Notes: generated from the letters alone by a model not told the origin. Shown: positions 34,124 to 43,524, numbered from the stretch's first letter. The stretch is 64,000 nucleotides of DNA from an uncultured Bryobacteraceae bacterium (GCA_938003835.1 CALKXJ010000008.1:419961-483960); one strand, 5' to 3'. Numbers and translations: made by a program.

Positions 34124-35683
34124 GTGAACCCTCGATTTCTGCTCGGATTCATACTGATTTTTCCTGCGATTGCGGCTGAGGGCGCGGCTCCGCGGTTCAA
34201 GTCGGCCCGGGCGGGCTCGATCGAATACCTGCCGCACCGGACCGATCAGCTCAAGCGGCTCGATCCCAACCGCGTCCATGTCCTCGTCCAACTCGACCGC
34301 TCCGCCGGAGAACGGTCGCGGCGGCGGCTGGCCCAGCGCGGCGTGCGCTTCCTCCGCCCCATTCCCGACGGCGGCTGGCTGGTTTCGGTTCCCGCCGGAG
34401 CGGACTTGGCGGCGATGGGGTGCCGGCGGGCGGCGATGTTCGCCCCCGAGGAGAAGTTCAGCCGGTGGTTAAGCTGGCGGGGCGCCTCAGAATATTTCCT
34501 CGTCGAGTTTCACCCCGATGTGGACCGCGGCGAGGCCGAAAGCGTGGTCGCGCGCGAGGGGGCCACGCTCGTCGCCAATCCGGACCTGCGCTCCGATCAC
34601 CTGCTGGTGCGCGCCAGCCGCGAACAAGCCGAGCGGCTGGCCGAGTGGGATGAAGTCGCCTATATTTTCCCGGCATCCTGGGAGCTGCGTCAGGGCATTC
34701 CGGTGGTGGCCTGTGGTGGCGCGCTGACCGACGCCGGTCCGGTGGGCCAGTACATTCTCACCGTGGGCGACGGCTGGGACGGTCCCGGTCGCGGCTCGGC
34801 GGAATTGACTTACACCTTCGAGCGCCTCACCGAGCGCCTGCCGCCCGAAGACGTGATCCGCGAGATCTGGCGGGCGATCGGCGAGTGGGCACGTTATGTC
34901 GACCTGCGACTGAGGCCCGGCCCGAATCCCCGGGCGCCGCGCAACCTAAACTTCCTGTTCGCCCGCGCCGATCATGGCGACGGCTATCCGTTCGACGGCC
35001 CGGGGCGGCATCTGGCGCATACCTTCTATCCTGCTCCGCCCAATCCCGAGCCGATCGCGGGTGACCTGCATCTGGACGACGATGAGACCTGGCGCGTGGG
35101 CGCTCATGTGGACCTGTTCAGTGTGGTGCTGCATGAGCTCGGTCATGCGCTGGGCCTCGGCCACGCCGATGATCCCACGGCCGTGATGTACCCCTATTAC
35201 CGGCAGGTCACGGGACTGGCGGAGCTCGATATCGCGTCCATCCGGCTACTTTATGCGCCGGCGAGGCAGGGGGAGGCTCCCGCTCCGGATCTACCCGGTC
35301 CGGGGAATCCCGATCCTCCGCCGGAGACGCCCGTGCCAGGACCCGAGACGCCTGTCCCCGCGCCGGAGCCGCCGCCTTCACCCAAGCCCGATGTGCCGGC
35401 GGAGGATCGCGTGGCGCCGTCGCTTGCAATCACCTCGCCCGCGAGTCCGACGGCGGTCACCGCCGAGCCTGCGATCGTGCTGCGGGGCACGGCGCGGGAC
35501 AACGTCGGCGTGGCGCGGGTCACCTGGACGAGCAGTGGCTCTGGCAGCGGCGCGGCCGAAGGAACCTCGCACTGGAGAACTCCGCCCATTCCGTTGCTGG
35601 TGGGTACGAACACCATCACGATCCGCGCCTATGACGCGGCCGGCAACGTCGCCTGGCGCTCGGTCATGATCACGCGCCGCTAG
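34124..35683 (+). CDS. Exported M10-like (matrixin) metalloprotease with Pro-rich linker and Ig-like domain
   Basis: A 519-aa protein: signal peptide (VNPRFLLGFILIFPAIAAEG), a propeptide-like region, a metzincin catalytic domain with HELGHALGLGH (His337, Glu338, His341, His347) and the Met-turn VMYPYY, then a Pro/Glu-rich linker (about 385-430) and a C-terminal bacterial Ig-like domain (IRAYDAAGNVAWRSV). The zinc ligands are complete, so activity is expected outside the cell or in the periplasm. GTG 34124 has AAGGG upstream. Its end overlaps the convergent aldolase gene by 14 nt. Confidence 0.9.
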   Translation: MNPRFLLGFILIFPAIAAEGAAPRFKSARAGSIEYLPHRTDQLKRLDPNRVHVLVQLDRSAGERSRRRLAQRGVRFLRPIPDGGWLVSVPAGADLAAMGCRRAAMFAPEEKFSRWLSWRGASEYFLVEFHPDVDRGEAESVVAREGATLVANPDLRSDHLLVRASREQAERLAEWDEVAYIFPASWELRQGIPVVACGGALTDAGPVGQYILTVGDGWDGPGRGSAELTYTFERLTERLPPEDVIREIWRAIGEWARYVDLRLRPGPNPRAPRNLNFLFARADHGDGYPFDGPGRHLAHTFYPAPPNPEPIAGDLHLDDDETWRVGAHVDLFSVVLHELGHALGLGHADDPTAVMYPYYRQVTGLAELDIASIRLLYAPARQGEAPAPDLPGPGNPDPPPETPVPGPETPVPAPEPPPSPKPDVPAEDRVAPSLAITSPASPTAVTAEPAIVLRGTARDNVGVARVTWTSSGSGSGAAEGTSHWRTPPIPLLVGTNTITIRAYDAAGNVAWRSVMITRR

Positions 35684-36467
35684 CGGAGGGCGCGGCCAGG
35701 CGTCGGCGCAAGGCCTCGACTTCGGTGATGAGCAATCGCCGGTAGATGACCGAGTCCGCGCTCCAGGAGAAAACATTGAAGCCCAGGCGGCGCCATTCTT
35801 CGGCCTGCTCGAGGCTTCCGGGCTGAATGCCGGCGGCCTTGCCGTGTGCCTGCGCGGTTGCTGTGACGCGAGCGAGCGCTTCGAGAAATTCCGGGTGGTG
35901 AAACTGGCCTGGGATGCCCATTCCTTGCGACAGGTCGAAATGCCCCACCCAGAGAATGTCCACGCCGGGCGTGCCGGCGATGCCGTCCAGATTGCGCACG
36001 CCGAGCGGAGATTCGATCTGGCAGATCACCGTCGTGTTGCGGTTCGCCTCGTCAAAGTAGGCGACCGGATCGGGATGGGCGAAGTCGGTGTGCGCGGTGC
36101 CCAGTCCCACGCCGCGCCGTCCGAGCGGCGCGTATTTCACCGCGTCCACGATGGCGCGTGCCTGTTCCGCCGTCTCGACATTGGGCACCATCACGCCGAG
36201 CGCTCCGGCGTCCATCACCCGGGCCATGAAATGATACTCGGGCTGCGGCACGCGTACGAAGGGAGCGATCGGCGTCGCTTTGAACCAGGCGAGCAGGTCG
36301 GCCACCCGGCCGACATCCAGCCCGCTGTGCTCCATGTCGATGACGACAAAGTCGAGCTGGGCGGCCTCGACGATCTTCGCTATGCCGCGCGTCGCGAACT
36401 CCCAGATCATGTGCCCGATCGGGATCCGGCCCGCCTCGAGCGCGATTTTGAGCTGATTCGGTTTCAT
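35670..36467 (-). CDS. HpcH/HpaI-family class II aldolase
   Basis: A 265-aa TIM-barrel aldolase of the 2-keto-3-deoxy sugar acid / 4-hydroxy-2-oxoheptanedioate group. Metal ligands lie in VVIDMEHSG and CQIESPLG; GVMVPNVETAEQAR and the PLGRRGVGLG loop are typical. It cleaves a keto-acid to pyruvate plus an aldehyde. ATG 36467 has GAGGAGA upstream and overlaps the dehydrogenase stop (ATGA), so the two should be co-translated in a sugar-acid pathway. Confidence 0.9.
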   Translation of the reverse strand: MKPNQLKIALEAGRIPIGHMIWEFATRGIAKIVEAAQLDFVVIDMEHSGLDVGRVADLLAWFKATPIAPFVRVPQPEYHFMARVMDAGALGVMVPNVETAEQARAIVDAVKYAPLGRRGVGLGTAHTDFAHPDPVAYFDEANRNTTVICQIESPLGVRNLDGIAGTPGVDILWVGHFDLSQGMGIPGQFHHPEFLEALARVTATAQAHGKAAGIQPGSLEQAEEWRRLGFNVFSWSADSVIYRRLLITEVEALRRRLAAPSASGA

Positions 36468-37507
36468 GTGTCTCCTCGAAAGCGAGCGAGTTTCCGCTCG
36501 AAGCCCGGGCGGGCGAGCACCTCCCGGTTGACGACGCTCTCGGGCGCTCTGCCCTGGGCGACGGCCAGCAGGTTCCGGCAGGCCTCGCGGGTGTTGTTGC
36601 GCAGCAGGCCCTCGGTCCAGGCCAGGGCGTGCGGCGCCAGGATCACGTTGTCCAGCGCGAACAGCGGGTCGTCTGGCGGCGGCGGCTCCGCGGGGAAGAC
36701 GTCGATGCCCGCGCCGCGAATCCAGCGCTCCCGGAGCGCCCGCACCAGCGCCGGGTGATCGACGATGGCGCCGCGCGCGGTGTTGATGAGAAACGCCGTC
36801 GGCTTCATCCACCGGAAGTGGCGCTCGCCGATGAGCCCGCGCGTGGCCTCGTCGAGCGGAATGTTCACGGCCAGGTAGTCGCTCTCCTTGAACAGCGTCT
36901 CCTCATCGACGAGCTCGACGCCCAGCTCGGCCACCTCTTCGGGGCGTACGAAGGGATCGGTGGCGATGAGCCGGGCAAAGCCGAGCGACTGCGCCAGACG
37001 AAACATCTCGCGCGCGATATTGCCGCAGCCGAGCGAGCCGAGCACGCGTCCGGCCAGATCGAAGGCCGGTCCGGGCAGGGCGTTGCGCCAGCGGCCGGCG
37101 CGCGTAGCAGCATCGAGCTGCCGCAGGTTCTTCGACAGGGCAAAGACGAAGGTGAGGATCGCCTCCGCCACCGGCCTGCGGACAGCGCCGGGCGTGATGG
37201 CGAGCGCCACGTCGGCCTCGGTCAGCGCGGCCACGTCGATCTTGTCGTAGCCCACTCCCCATCGCGCCACCACCGCGAGCCGTTCGACGCCGCGCAGGCT
37301 CTCGCGCGTGAAGCGGAGCGAGAGGGCGAGTACGCCGTCGAACTCGTTCAGCGCCTCGGGCGTGGCCAGCTTGCCGGGCTGCGGCGGCATGGGAGCATAC
37401 TCGACACCGGGTTGTCCGCCGAGCATGCGTTCCAGTTCCTCTTCGAACAACCCCTTCACGTCGGTGTAGAAGTCCGGGGTGATGCCGATGCGGAAGACAG
37501 GTTTCAT
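36464..37507 (-). CDS. D-isomer-specific 2-hydroxyacid dehydrogenase
   Basis: A 347-aa NAD-dependent dehydrogenase with the glycine-rich motif LGSLGCGNIAREM, the catalytic Arg in NTARGAIVD and the Glu/His pair in the FPAEPPP and APHALAWTE region. The likely role is reduction or oxidation of a 2-hydroxy acid such as hydroxypyruvate or 3-phosphoglycerate. The 4-nt overlap with the aldolase gene suggests that both act on the same pathway, the aldolase making the keto acid. It follows the M14 peptidase with 3 nt between genes. Confidence 0.9.
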   Translation of the reverse strand: MKPVFRIGITPDFYTDVKGLFEEELERMLGGQPGVEYAPMPPQPGKLATPEALNEFDGVLALSLRFTRESLRGVERLAVVARWGVGYDKIDVAALTEADVALAITPGAVRRPVAEAILTFVFALSKNLRQLDAATRAGRWRNALPGPAFDLAGRVLGSLGCGNIAREMFRLAQSLGFARLIATDPFVRPEEVAELGVELVDEETLFKESDYLAVNIPLDEATRGLIGERHFRWMKPTAFLINTARGAIVDHPALVRALRERWIRGAGIDVFPAEPPPPDDPLFALDNVILAPHALAWTEGLLRNNTREACRNLLAVAQGRAPESVVNREVLARPGFERKLARFRGDT

Positions 37508-37510
37508 CTC

Positions 37511-39982
37511 TCAGAGCGTTCTGGCCGACGCCAGATAGATGGCGTTCAGCACGAGTTTGAATGTCCCGAACGTCTGGCCGCGAAACTGCGGCCGGAAGCC
37601 GTAGAGAATGACGCGGCCCTTGCCGTGGGGCACCTCGACGAGCAGCGGCTTGCCGCGCGCGGCGGCGTCGCCCGCGACCCAACCGCTCGCCAGCAGTTCT
37701 CCGGCACTGTAGCGCGCCACGACCTGCATCGAGCTTTCATTGCCCGCCAGCGTGGACTCGAAGGCCTTGCCGCCGGTCGAGAAGACAAACGTTTGCTGGG
37801 GCATGCCCGCGGCCAGGGGGTGCGCGGTGTCGACCGTAGCGCGCAGCAGCGAGCCCGGGCATTCAAAGCGCGGCGACGCCGTGGCCAGCGCGTTGCGCAC
37901 CGGCAGCGGAAAGTACCGGATGGCGAGTTCGGTGGCTTCGTCGAAGGCGACCAGCGTGCCGCCCTGCGCCACGAAGCGTTCGAGATTGAGCAGGCCGGCG
38001 AGGCCGATGCCGCCGCAGTATTCGGGCCGCTGAAGGGCTTTCAGATCGAGCTCGGGCTTCCTCCGCGCCGTGGGCTCGCCCTCGCGCCAGCCGTTCAAAA
38101 TTGCCTCCGGCCTCTCCGAGGCGAGGATCACCGTGTCCAGCTCATCGAAACGCCCGCGCGCGAAGTCGTCGTTATGCAGAAGGCGGTACGGCACGGCGAA
38201 GGTGTCGAGCAGCCACTCCGTCCAGCCCGCATCGATCGACGCCATCCAGGACCGGTAGAGGCCCACCCGCGGGCGGCGCAGCTCCCAGCGGGCGCGCTCG
38301 TACTCTTGCGGCGCGGCCTGACCGCGCACCAGGAGGCGGCCGTGCTCGCCCCAGCGTACCTTGGCGCCGCGTTCGAGCAGATCCGCCAGGGCAAGGAAGC
38401 AGGCGTTGGTGCGGCGCTCGAGGGAGGGAGGCGGGCTCGGGATCTTTTCGAGCCGCTCGAGCGGCGCCTCGAAGGGGGCATCGATCCGGTCGACTTCGAC
38501 GCCCATGCTCATCCGGAGCGTCCAGCCGGCGACATCGTAGGGCCGCCGCGCCTCGCCCGTGGCGCCCTGCCGGATGTCCGGGTAGCGCTGCGGCTCGAGC
38601 AGGTCGATCAAGTACGCGCGGAAGGGCTGGGCGGCAAGAAGGACGAAGCTTCCGGCGGGGTAGCGCTTGCCGCCTGCTTCGAACTCGGCGCTAGCGCGGT
38701 GAATCTGGATGCCGGCGGCAGCCAGGCGCTCGAGCATCTGGGCGGCTGTCCAGGAGTCCCACTGGTCGGCCGGGACGATGTAGGCGAATGGATTGCCGCG
38801 TGTGCCGGCATCGATCGCCGCGCGCGCCATCTCCCACGCCTTGAGTAAGAAGGTGCGGGCACGCGAGGCGGCGAGTTCCAGAATCGCGAAATCGGCGGCC
38901 AGCATGTAATCGATCGCCTCGCGCACGCCCCAGCGCCCGCCCAGCCAGGGTTGCGGGTAGAAGATGCTCGGCTCGGTGGTGGGCAAGCCGTTGGGAAATC
39001 GTCGCGGGAGTTCTTCGAGCCGGTCGGTGCGCGGCGTGGCGTACACGCCGGCCGCCACCTCGGTCAGGATGCCGTGCATGTTGTGAAACGCCGGGGCCGT
39101 GCGCAGGCCGCCGTTCCACCAGCCGTCGAAGCCGAGATAGGCAATCGCGCCGGACTTGCCCTCGCGCGCCAGCCGCTCCTTGATGGCGGCGCCGATCAGA
39201 TGAATTCCCGCGGTGACGGCCGCCGGGATGTTGGGATTGAGCGGTTCGGCATAGGGCGGCACGAAGATGCGCGCCGGGAAGGCCGGCTGCTGGTGCTGGT
39301 TGTAGACGATCTGCGGGAACCAGTCCTGATAGAGCAGGCGCGTCGCGTGCCGGGTCTCGGCGAGGTTCATCATGAACCAGTCGCGGTTGTTGTCGTGCCC
39401 GGCGTACTTGTGATAGAGCCGGGGCAGAGGCGCCAGCTCGTATGGGGTTCCGACATTGCGCCGGTACCATTCCACGATCCAGTCCAGCCCGTCCGGGTTG
39501 ATCACCGGCACCTGCAAGAGAATAACGTTGTCGAGGATGCGCCGAATCTCGGCGGAATCGTCCGTGGCCAGCCGGTAAGCGAGCTCGGGAGCGTGCTGCG
39601 CCGGAGCGACTTCGCTTGCGTGCAGTCCGGAGTCTATCCAGACGATCGCCTTGCCTTCCTCGGCCAGCCGATGCGCCTCGTCCCGGGAGGCGAGGCCGAG
39701 CGCCAGCAGGCGGCTGATCTCTTTGTAGCGGTCGAGGCGCCGCAGGTTCTCGGGAGCAGAGATCAGGGCCAAATAGAGAGGCCGGCCTTCCAGGCTCGTG
39801 CCAAAGCGCACCAACTCGACCCGCTCGCTCGCTTCGGCGAGCCTCTGGAAGTAGCTGGATATCTGCGCGAAGTCGGCGAGTTTGTAATCGGCGCCCGGCT
39901 CGAAGCCGAAATGGGCGGAAGGCGGAGGCGCCGCGACGAGTGCGGCGCAAGCGCACACAACCAGCCACGCCCGCCCGAGCAT
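37511..39982 (-). CDS. Exported M14-family zinc carboxypeptidase-like protein
   Basis: An 823-aa protein with a signal peptide (MLGRAWLVVCACAALVAA) and an M14 peptidase domain. The zinc site opens with GLHASEV (His121, Glu124) and the third ligand is probably in YNQHQQP; VPVINPDGLDW and NRDWF are family features. The C-terminal 400 residues form an additional region of mostly beta and alpha/beta character (a ThuA/GATase-like segment is possible). Such large M14 proteins are common in acidobacteria; substrates are unknown. ATG 39982 lies 9 nt after TATCAT. Confidence 0.87.
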   Translation of the reverse strand: MLGRAWLVVCACAALVAAPPPSAHFGFEPGADYKLADFAQISSYFQRLAEASERVELVRFGTSLEGRPLYLALISAPENLRRLDRYKEISRLLALGLASRDEAHRLAEEGKAIVWIDSGLHASEVAPAQHAPELAYRLATDDSAEIRRILDNVILLQVPVINPDGLDWIVEWYRRNVGTPYELAPLPRLYHKYAGHDNNRDWFMMNLAETRHATRLLYQDWFPQIVYNQHQQPAFPARIFVPPYAEPLNPNIPAAVTAGIHLIGAAIKERLAREGKSGAIAYLGFDGWWNGGLRTAPAFHNMHGILTEVAAGVYATPRTDRLEELPRRFPNGLPTTEPSIFYPQPWLGGRWGVREAIDYMLAADFAILELAASRARTFLLKAWEMARAAIDAGTRGNPFAYIVPADQWDSWTAAQMLERLAAAGIQIHRASAEFEAGGKRYPAGSFVLLAAQPFRAYLIDLLEPQRYPDIRQGATGEARRPYDVAGWTLRMSMGVEVDRIDAPFEAPLERLEKIPSPPPSLERRTNACFLALADLLERGAKVRWGEHGRLLVRGQAAPQEYERARWELRRPRVGLYRSWMASIDAGWTEWLLDTFAVPYRLLHNDDFARGRFDELDTVILASERPEAILNGWREGEPTARRKPELDLKALQRPEYCGGIGLAGLLNLERFVAQGGTLVAFDEATELAIRYFPLPVRNALATASPRFECPGSLLRATVDTAHPLAAGMPQQTFVFSTGGKAFESTLAGNESSMQVVARYSAGELLASGWVAGDAAARGKPLLVEVPHGKGRVILYGFRPQFRGQTFGTFKLVLNAIYLASARTL

Positions 39983-39991
39983 AGGCCTTCA

Positions 39992-40000
39992 ATGATAGCA
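39992..40000 (-). promoter_or_regulatory. Extended -10 promoter of the M14 gene
   Basis: On the minus strand TG, one base, TATCAT ends 9 nt before ATG 39982. The leader would be about 3 nt. Confidence 0.5.
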
Positions 40001-40025
40001 CCGGCGTGGGATGCGGCCCGCGGCG

Positions 40026-40031
40026 TATAAT
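40026..40031 (+). promoter_or_regulatory. TATAAT promoter element of the Gfo/Idh/MocA gene
   Basis: A perfect TATAAT, 18 nt before ATG 40050, with no -35 or Shine-Dalgarno seen. The divergent M14 promoter lies 26 nt away. Confidence 0.5.
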
Positions 40032-40049
40032 GCGCCAAGCGGGTCTGCT

Positions 40050-41357
40050 ATGGCACAGTCACGGCGAAGATTTCTTGCGGCGGGCAGCGCCAGCCTGGTC
40101 TACCAGTTGGTGGACTCCGGATTCTCGCTGCGCGCGGCGTCGGCGAACGATCAGATCGGCTTCGGCTACATCGGCGCGGGCATTCGCGCCACCCAGCTCA
40201 TGGAGGAGTTCCAGACGATCCCCGGAGTGCGTTCCGTCATCGTGGCCGATCTCTACGACGGCTACTTAGAGCGGGCCAAGGAGCAGCTCGGCGACGTCAA
40301 GACCACGAAGGCGTACGAGAAGGTCCTCGACGACAAGGACGTCGACGCTGTGGTCATCGCCACGCCGGACCACTGGCACAAGAAGATGGTCCTGGACGCG
40401 CTGGCGGCGGGCAAGCACGTCTACATCGAAAAGCCGATGACCTGGAGCATCGAGGAGGGGCCCGAGATCCTGCGCGCCGTCGCGCGCAGCGGCAAGCTCC
40501 TTCAGGTGGGCAGCCAGGGCAAGACGAGCCCGCTTACGGCGAAGGCGCGCGAGATCGTGCAATCGGGCCGTCTCGGAAAGGTGACCATGATCCGCATGGC
40601 CAACCACCGCAACAGCCCCGAGGGCGCCTGGGTCTACCCGGTGCCGCCGGACGCTTCGCCGCAGACGATCGACTGGGACCGTTTTCTGGGTCCGGCGCCG
40701 AAGCGGGAGTTCGACGCCAAGGTCTTCTTCCGCTGGCGCTGCTGGTGGGAGTATTCCGGCGGCGTCGCCACGGACCTGTTCGTCCATCTGCTCACCTGGC
40801 TGCACTATGTCATGGACGTAAAGGCGCCCAGGGCCGCCGTCTCGCAGGGAGGTCTGTACCGGTGGCTCGATGGAAGGACCGTGCCCGATGTGATGGAGAC
40901 CGTCTACGAGTACGACGGCTTCATCGCCGACATGTATGTGCACCTGGCCTGCGGCGCGCCGACGCCGAACACGCTCATTTCGGGGACCGAAGGAACGCTC
41001 GAGGTCGCCGCGGACCGGCTGGTGCTCTACGCTCATCCGCAGCGGCCGGATGTGCAGGTCTACGGCACGCTGGGCTGGCCGAGGCGGCTGCGCGAGCGGT
41101 ATTTCGAGGAGCGCGGCTACACGCCGGAGGGCCGGCCTAAGTCGCCGCGGCCGCGCGGGGCGGAACCGGAGACCATTCAGGTCGAGCGCGGGCCTTCGCA
41201 CTACGAGCTGTTTGTGCTCTCGCTGAGGGAGAACCGGCCGAGCGTCGAGACGGCCGAGGAAGGTCACTATGCGGCCGCGGCGGGCCATCTGGCCAACGTG
41301 GCTTACCGCGAGCGCCGGCGCGTGGAGTGGGACCCGGAGACCGGGCGGCTGAGTTGA
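40050..41357 (+). CDS. Tat-exported Gfo/Idh/MocA-family oxidoreductase
   Basis: A 435-aa protein with a twin-arginine leader (MAQSRRRFLAAGSASL) followed by a Rossmann domain (IGFGYIGAGIRATQL), the family motif EKPMTW after VYI, and the C-terminal alpha/beta domain. Members oxidise or isomerise sugars with tightly bound NAD. Export to the periplasm with bound cofactor is a lineage trait also seen for the aminotransferase at 59.6 kb. It ends against a structured RNA candidate on the opposite strand. Confidence 0.92.
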   Translation: MAQSRRRFLAAGSASLVYQLVDSGFSLRAASANDQIGFGYIGAGIRATQLMEEFQTIPGVRSVIVADLYDGYLERAKEQLGDVKTTKAYEKVLDDKDVDAVVIATPDHWHKKMVLDALAAGKHVYIEKPMTWSIEEGPEILRAVARSGKLLQVGSQGKTSPLTAKAREIVQSGRLGKVTMIRMANHRNSPEGAWVYPVPPDASPQTIDWDRFLGPAPKREFDAKVFFRWRCWWEYSGGVATDLFVHLLTWLHYVMDVKAPRAAVSQGGLYRWLDGRTVPDVMETVYEYDGFIADMYVHLACGAPTPNTLISGTEGTLEVAADRLVLYAHPQRPDVQVYGTLGWPRRLRERYFEERGYTPEGRPKSPRPRGAEPETIQVERGPSHYELFVLSLRENRPSVETAEEGHYAAAAGHLANVAYRERRRVEWDPETGRLS

Positions 41358-41361
41358 CCGC

Positions 41362-41621
41362 GAAAGGCCGAGCCGGGCCAAAACACGAGGGGCGGCGGTT
41401 CACCGGACGCTTCGCTCGAAGATCGGTTCCGCCGCCATCATTTCGCGCTTCCCGCGCAGCGCCCTACGCGGCGCCCTTGTTCCGGCCGTGAACCGCCTTC
41501 GCTATCTCGCTCCGCGTCCGGCTCCCCGCCGCCCCCGATCGGTGTACGGTTCTATTACCACCTCCTCCGCAGCCTGCAAGCTGCGTTCGGGTTAAGCGGG
41601 ACCGTGTCACCGGATCCCTAT
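41362..41621 (-). ncRNA. Orphan structured RNA candidate between convergent genes
   Basis: This 341-bp gap (41358-41698) has no convincing protein gene. A near-consensus promoter fires leftward at about 41621, and the transcript contains perfect stems: CGCAGC/GCTGCG (41568-41585), a 10-bp GGCGGTTCAC/GTGAACCGCC (41488-41497 with 41394-41403) enclosing 84 nt, and inside it GCGC/GCGC and CTTC/GAAG hairpins. The end has a GGCC-based hairpin followed by TTTCG (41366-41379), a weak terminator. Conserved motifs of RNase P, tmRNA, SRP and 6S RNA were not found. Small GTG and ATG frames of 49 and 13 codons exist, so a peptide is not excluded. Confidence 0.4.
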
Positions 41622-41627
41622 TTCGTA

Positions 41628-41656
41628 TTTATACTCGGACGCCCCAAAGCTGTCAA
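41628..41656 (-). promoter_or_regulatory. Strong sigma-70 promoter with no gene downstream
   Basis: Minus-strand TTGACA (41651-41656), exactly 17 nt, then TATAAA (41628-41633). Apart from rpsA's it is the best -35/-10 pair in the window, yet no coding gene follows on that strand before the convergent gene end at 41357. Confidence 0.7.
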
Positions 41657-41698
41657 TAGGAAAATTGGACTATGGGGTCCGGATGGCTCTGTAAGGCC

Positions 41699-43522
41699 TC
41701 AGCGCCGCCGCACGAGCACGGCCCAGTCCTTCTGCGGGTCGGCAGGAGGCCCGCCAAGGGAGACTCGTCCGCCACCGCTCACCCGGGCGGGCTTGCCTGG
41801 AACCAGCGGCCCGCCCGCGCGCGGGTTGTACCAGGCCACCTCATAGCTGCCATTTGGCAGGCTCAAGCTGGCTGCTCCACCCTCGGGCAGGTAGACCGCA
41901 TAGATTTCACCGGGCTTGGCCAGCACCCGAGCGTTTCTGCCCGCGGCCAGAGCGTTGTCGGGCGTCATCTCCCAGAAGGGCAGGTGTTGCCGGAAGAACT
42001 CGAGCGCATAACGCGTCTGGTCCCACATTCTTTCGCGCGAGCGCCAGTCCTCGCAGTTGATGTCCATGTGGGGAAACTTCGAGCCGAAATACCACTCGAC
42101 GCCCGAGCCGCCGCCCATCAGGTTGCCCCAGAGCGCCAGGGTGCGCGGGCGGTCGTGATCCGGATCGTCGGCATCGGGCAGCACGCCGTGGCTGGCCGGC
42201 GCCTGCTCGTCGCCGAAGATCGCCCACTTGCGCCCGGCCCTGGCCGTGAGCTCGCGCAGCGCGATCGCATCGGCGTTGTAGCGCTCCATGTCGCCTTGAA
42301 TCGACGCCGCCTCGAAGTTGGGGTCGCCGAGGATCCCCTCATAAAATCCCGGCGCGCGGTTGTTGTGCGTGTGCACGGTAATAGGATGCGCGTAGGGATC
42401 GAGCGCCCGGATGTAGCGCGCGATCTCCTTGCGGTCCGCGTCCGGCGTGTTGTTTTCCTCGCCCAAGTTCCAGATGACGGCCAGGTGGTGGGAAAAGCGG
42501 GCCACCAGTTCGCGATAGTAAAGCTGCCGGATCGGGTTCAAGCCCGCGCTGCCGCCCAAAGCGCGGTCGTTTTCGGTCTCCTGCGTCACCACATGCAGCA
42601 GGATGCCGAGGCGGTCCATGTGGTCGAAGACGATTTCCCACTGGTCGAGTTTGCTCACGTCATAGCGGTCACGCACCTCGGGCGAGGTCCACATCCAGGT
42701 GTCGCGGCCGTCGCCGCCGTCGAGGTTGTAGGTGAGGAAGTAGACGCTGTTCATGCCCTTCGAGGCCAGGTAGTTGAGGGCCCCGATGATGCCCTTGCCC
42801 TTACCGGCCTTCCAGGTGGGGTCGCCCGGACGCCAGTCGCGCACATGCGGCTCGTAACGATGAATGAAGGCGCCCACGCCCTTGTAGCTGGCCGAATCGG
42901 CGTCGGCGTCCCAGGTGTCGTCGAAGTCGGCGTAGGCGAGGAAGTTCTCCGGGCTGTCGGCGCCGCCTTTGAGGAAGTATTCTCCGTTTCCGGCGTGGCG
43001 GAGGTGATGTTCGCCGGTATAACGCAGCAAGCCCTTGGCGCGGAAATCAGGAGGCTGCTTGTCGGAGGCGGTGACCTCAAAGGCGCCCTTGGCGCCGTCG
43101 AAGGAGGTCGCGGCGCCCGCCTCCGCCTCGAGGCTGATAGCGACATCCGGGCCGCGCCGAAAAGAGGCTACATAGCGCCACTCCCCTTCGCGGTCCGGGA
43201 TGAAGTGCGCGCGCCAGCGGTTGCCGCTGGTGGCCGAGGTCTCCGCGGCGTTGCCGTCGGCGGCCCAGTAGCCCGGCACGACGTAACGCGCGCCGGTCGC
43301 CGGGTGGGTGAAGGTTACATTGAGGCGATAGTCGCGGAAAGGGTTCGGAGTCGCGTCCTCGCTGGTGGAGGGACCGCGGAAGGTAAGCGTCACTTTGTGC
43401 CAGACCTTGAGTTCGCCGGAGAGCGTGCCCGTGCGATCGGCGCAGCAGACCGCCCCGCCCGCCAAGAGAATCGGGATAATTGGGGACAGTATACTCAATT
43501 TCCAATTTCCGTTCTGAGCCAT
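41699..43522 (-). CDS. Exported DUF5060/collagen-binding-like glycoside hydrolase
   Basis: A 607-aa protein: N-terminal immunoglobulin-like DUF5060 domain (GELKVWHKVTLTF...NPFRDYRLNVTFTHP), a TIM-barrel (residues about 170-480) with the acid/base-type motif IWNLGEENN and later GDEQAPASHG, and a C-terminal beta domain like the putative collagen-binding domain of such enzymes (VYLPEGGAASLSLPNGSYEVAWYNPR). It probably cleaves a polysaccharide outside the cytoplasm. ATG 43522 is 2 nt after the upstream gene's stop, and residues of the apparent signal peptide (GNWKLSILSPII) are encoded by a repeat unit. Confidence 0.85.
   Translation of the reverse strand: MAQNGNWKLSILSPIIPILLAGGAVCCADRTGTLSGELKVWHKVTLTFRGPSTSEDATPNPFRDYRLNVTFTHPATGARYVVPGYWAADGNAAETSATSGNRWRAHFIPDREGEWRYVASFRRGPDVAISLEAEAGAATSFDGAKGAFEVTASDKQPPDFRAKGLLRYTGEHHLRHAGNGEYFLKGGADSPENFLAYADFDDTWDADADSASYKGVGAFIHRYEPHVRDWRPGDPTWKAGKGKGIIGALNYLASKGMNSVYFLTYNLDGGDGRDTWMWTSPEVRDRYDVSKLDQWEIVFDHMDRLGILLHVVTQETENDRALGGSAGLNPIRQLYYRELVARFSHHLAVIWNLGEENNTPDADRKEIARYIRALDPYAHPITVHTHNNRAPGFYEGILGDPNFEAASIQGDMERYNADAIALRELTARAGRKWAIFGDEQAPASHGVLPDADDPDHDRPRTLALWGNLMGGGSGVEWYFGSKFPHMDINCEDWRSRERMWDQTRYALEFFRQHLPFWEMTPDNALAAGRNARVLAKPGEIYAVYLPEGGAASLSLPNGSYEVAWYNPRAGGPLVPGKPARVSGGGRVSLGGPPADPQKDWAVLVRRR
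43475..43511 (+). repeat. REP-like AGTATACT element, unit D, inside a start region
   Basis: A 37-nt copy that lies just inside the DUF5060 gene, 13 nt past its ATG on the minus strand, and is translated there. It matches unit E at 34 of 37 positions in the same orientation; the two flank the gene at 43525-44424. Confidence 0.85.
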
Positions 43523-43524
43523 CG

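Noticed and set aside
41358..41698. RNase P RNA, tmRNA, SRP RNA or 6S RNA in the orphan RNA region
   Set aside because: None of their conserved motifs could be found; the region is kept only as an unnamed structured RNA candidate.
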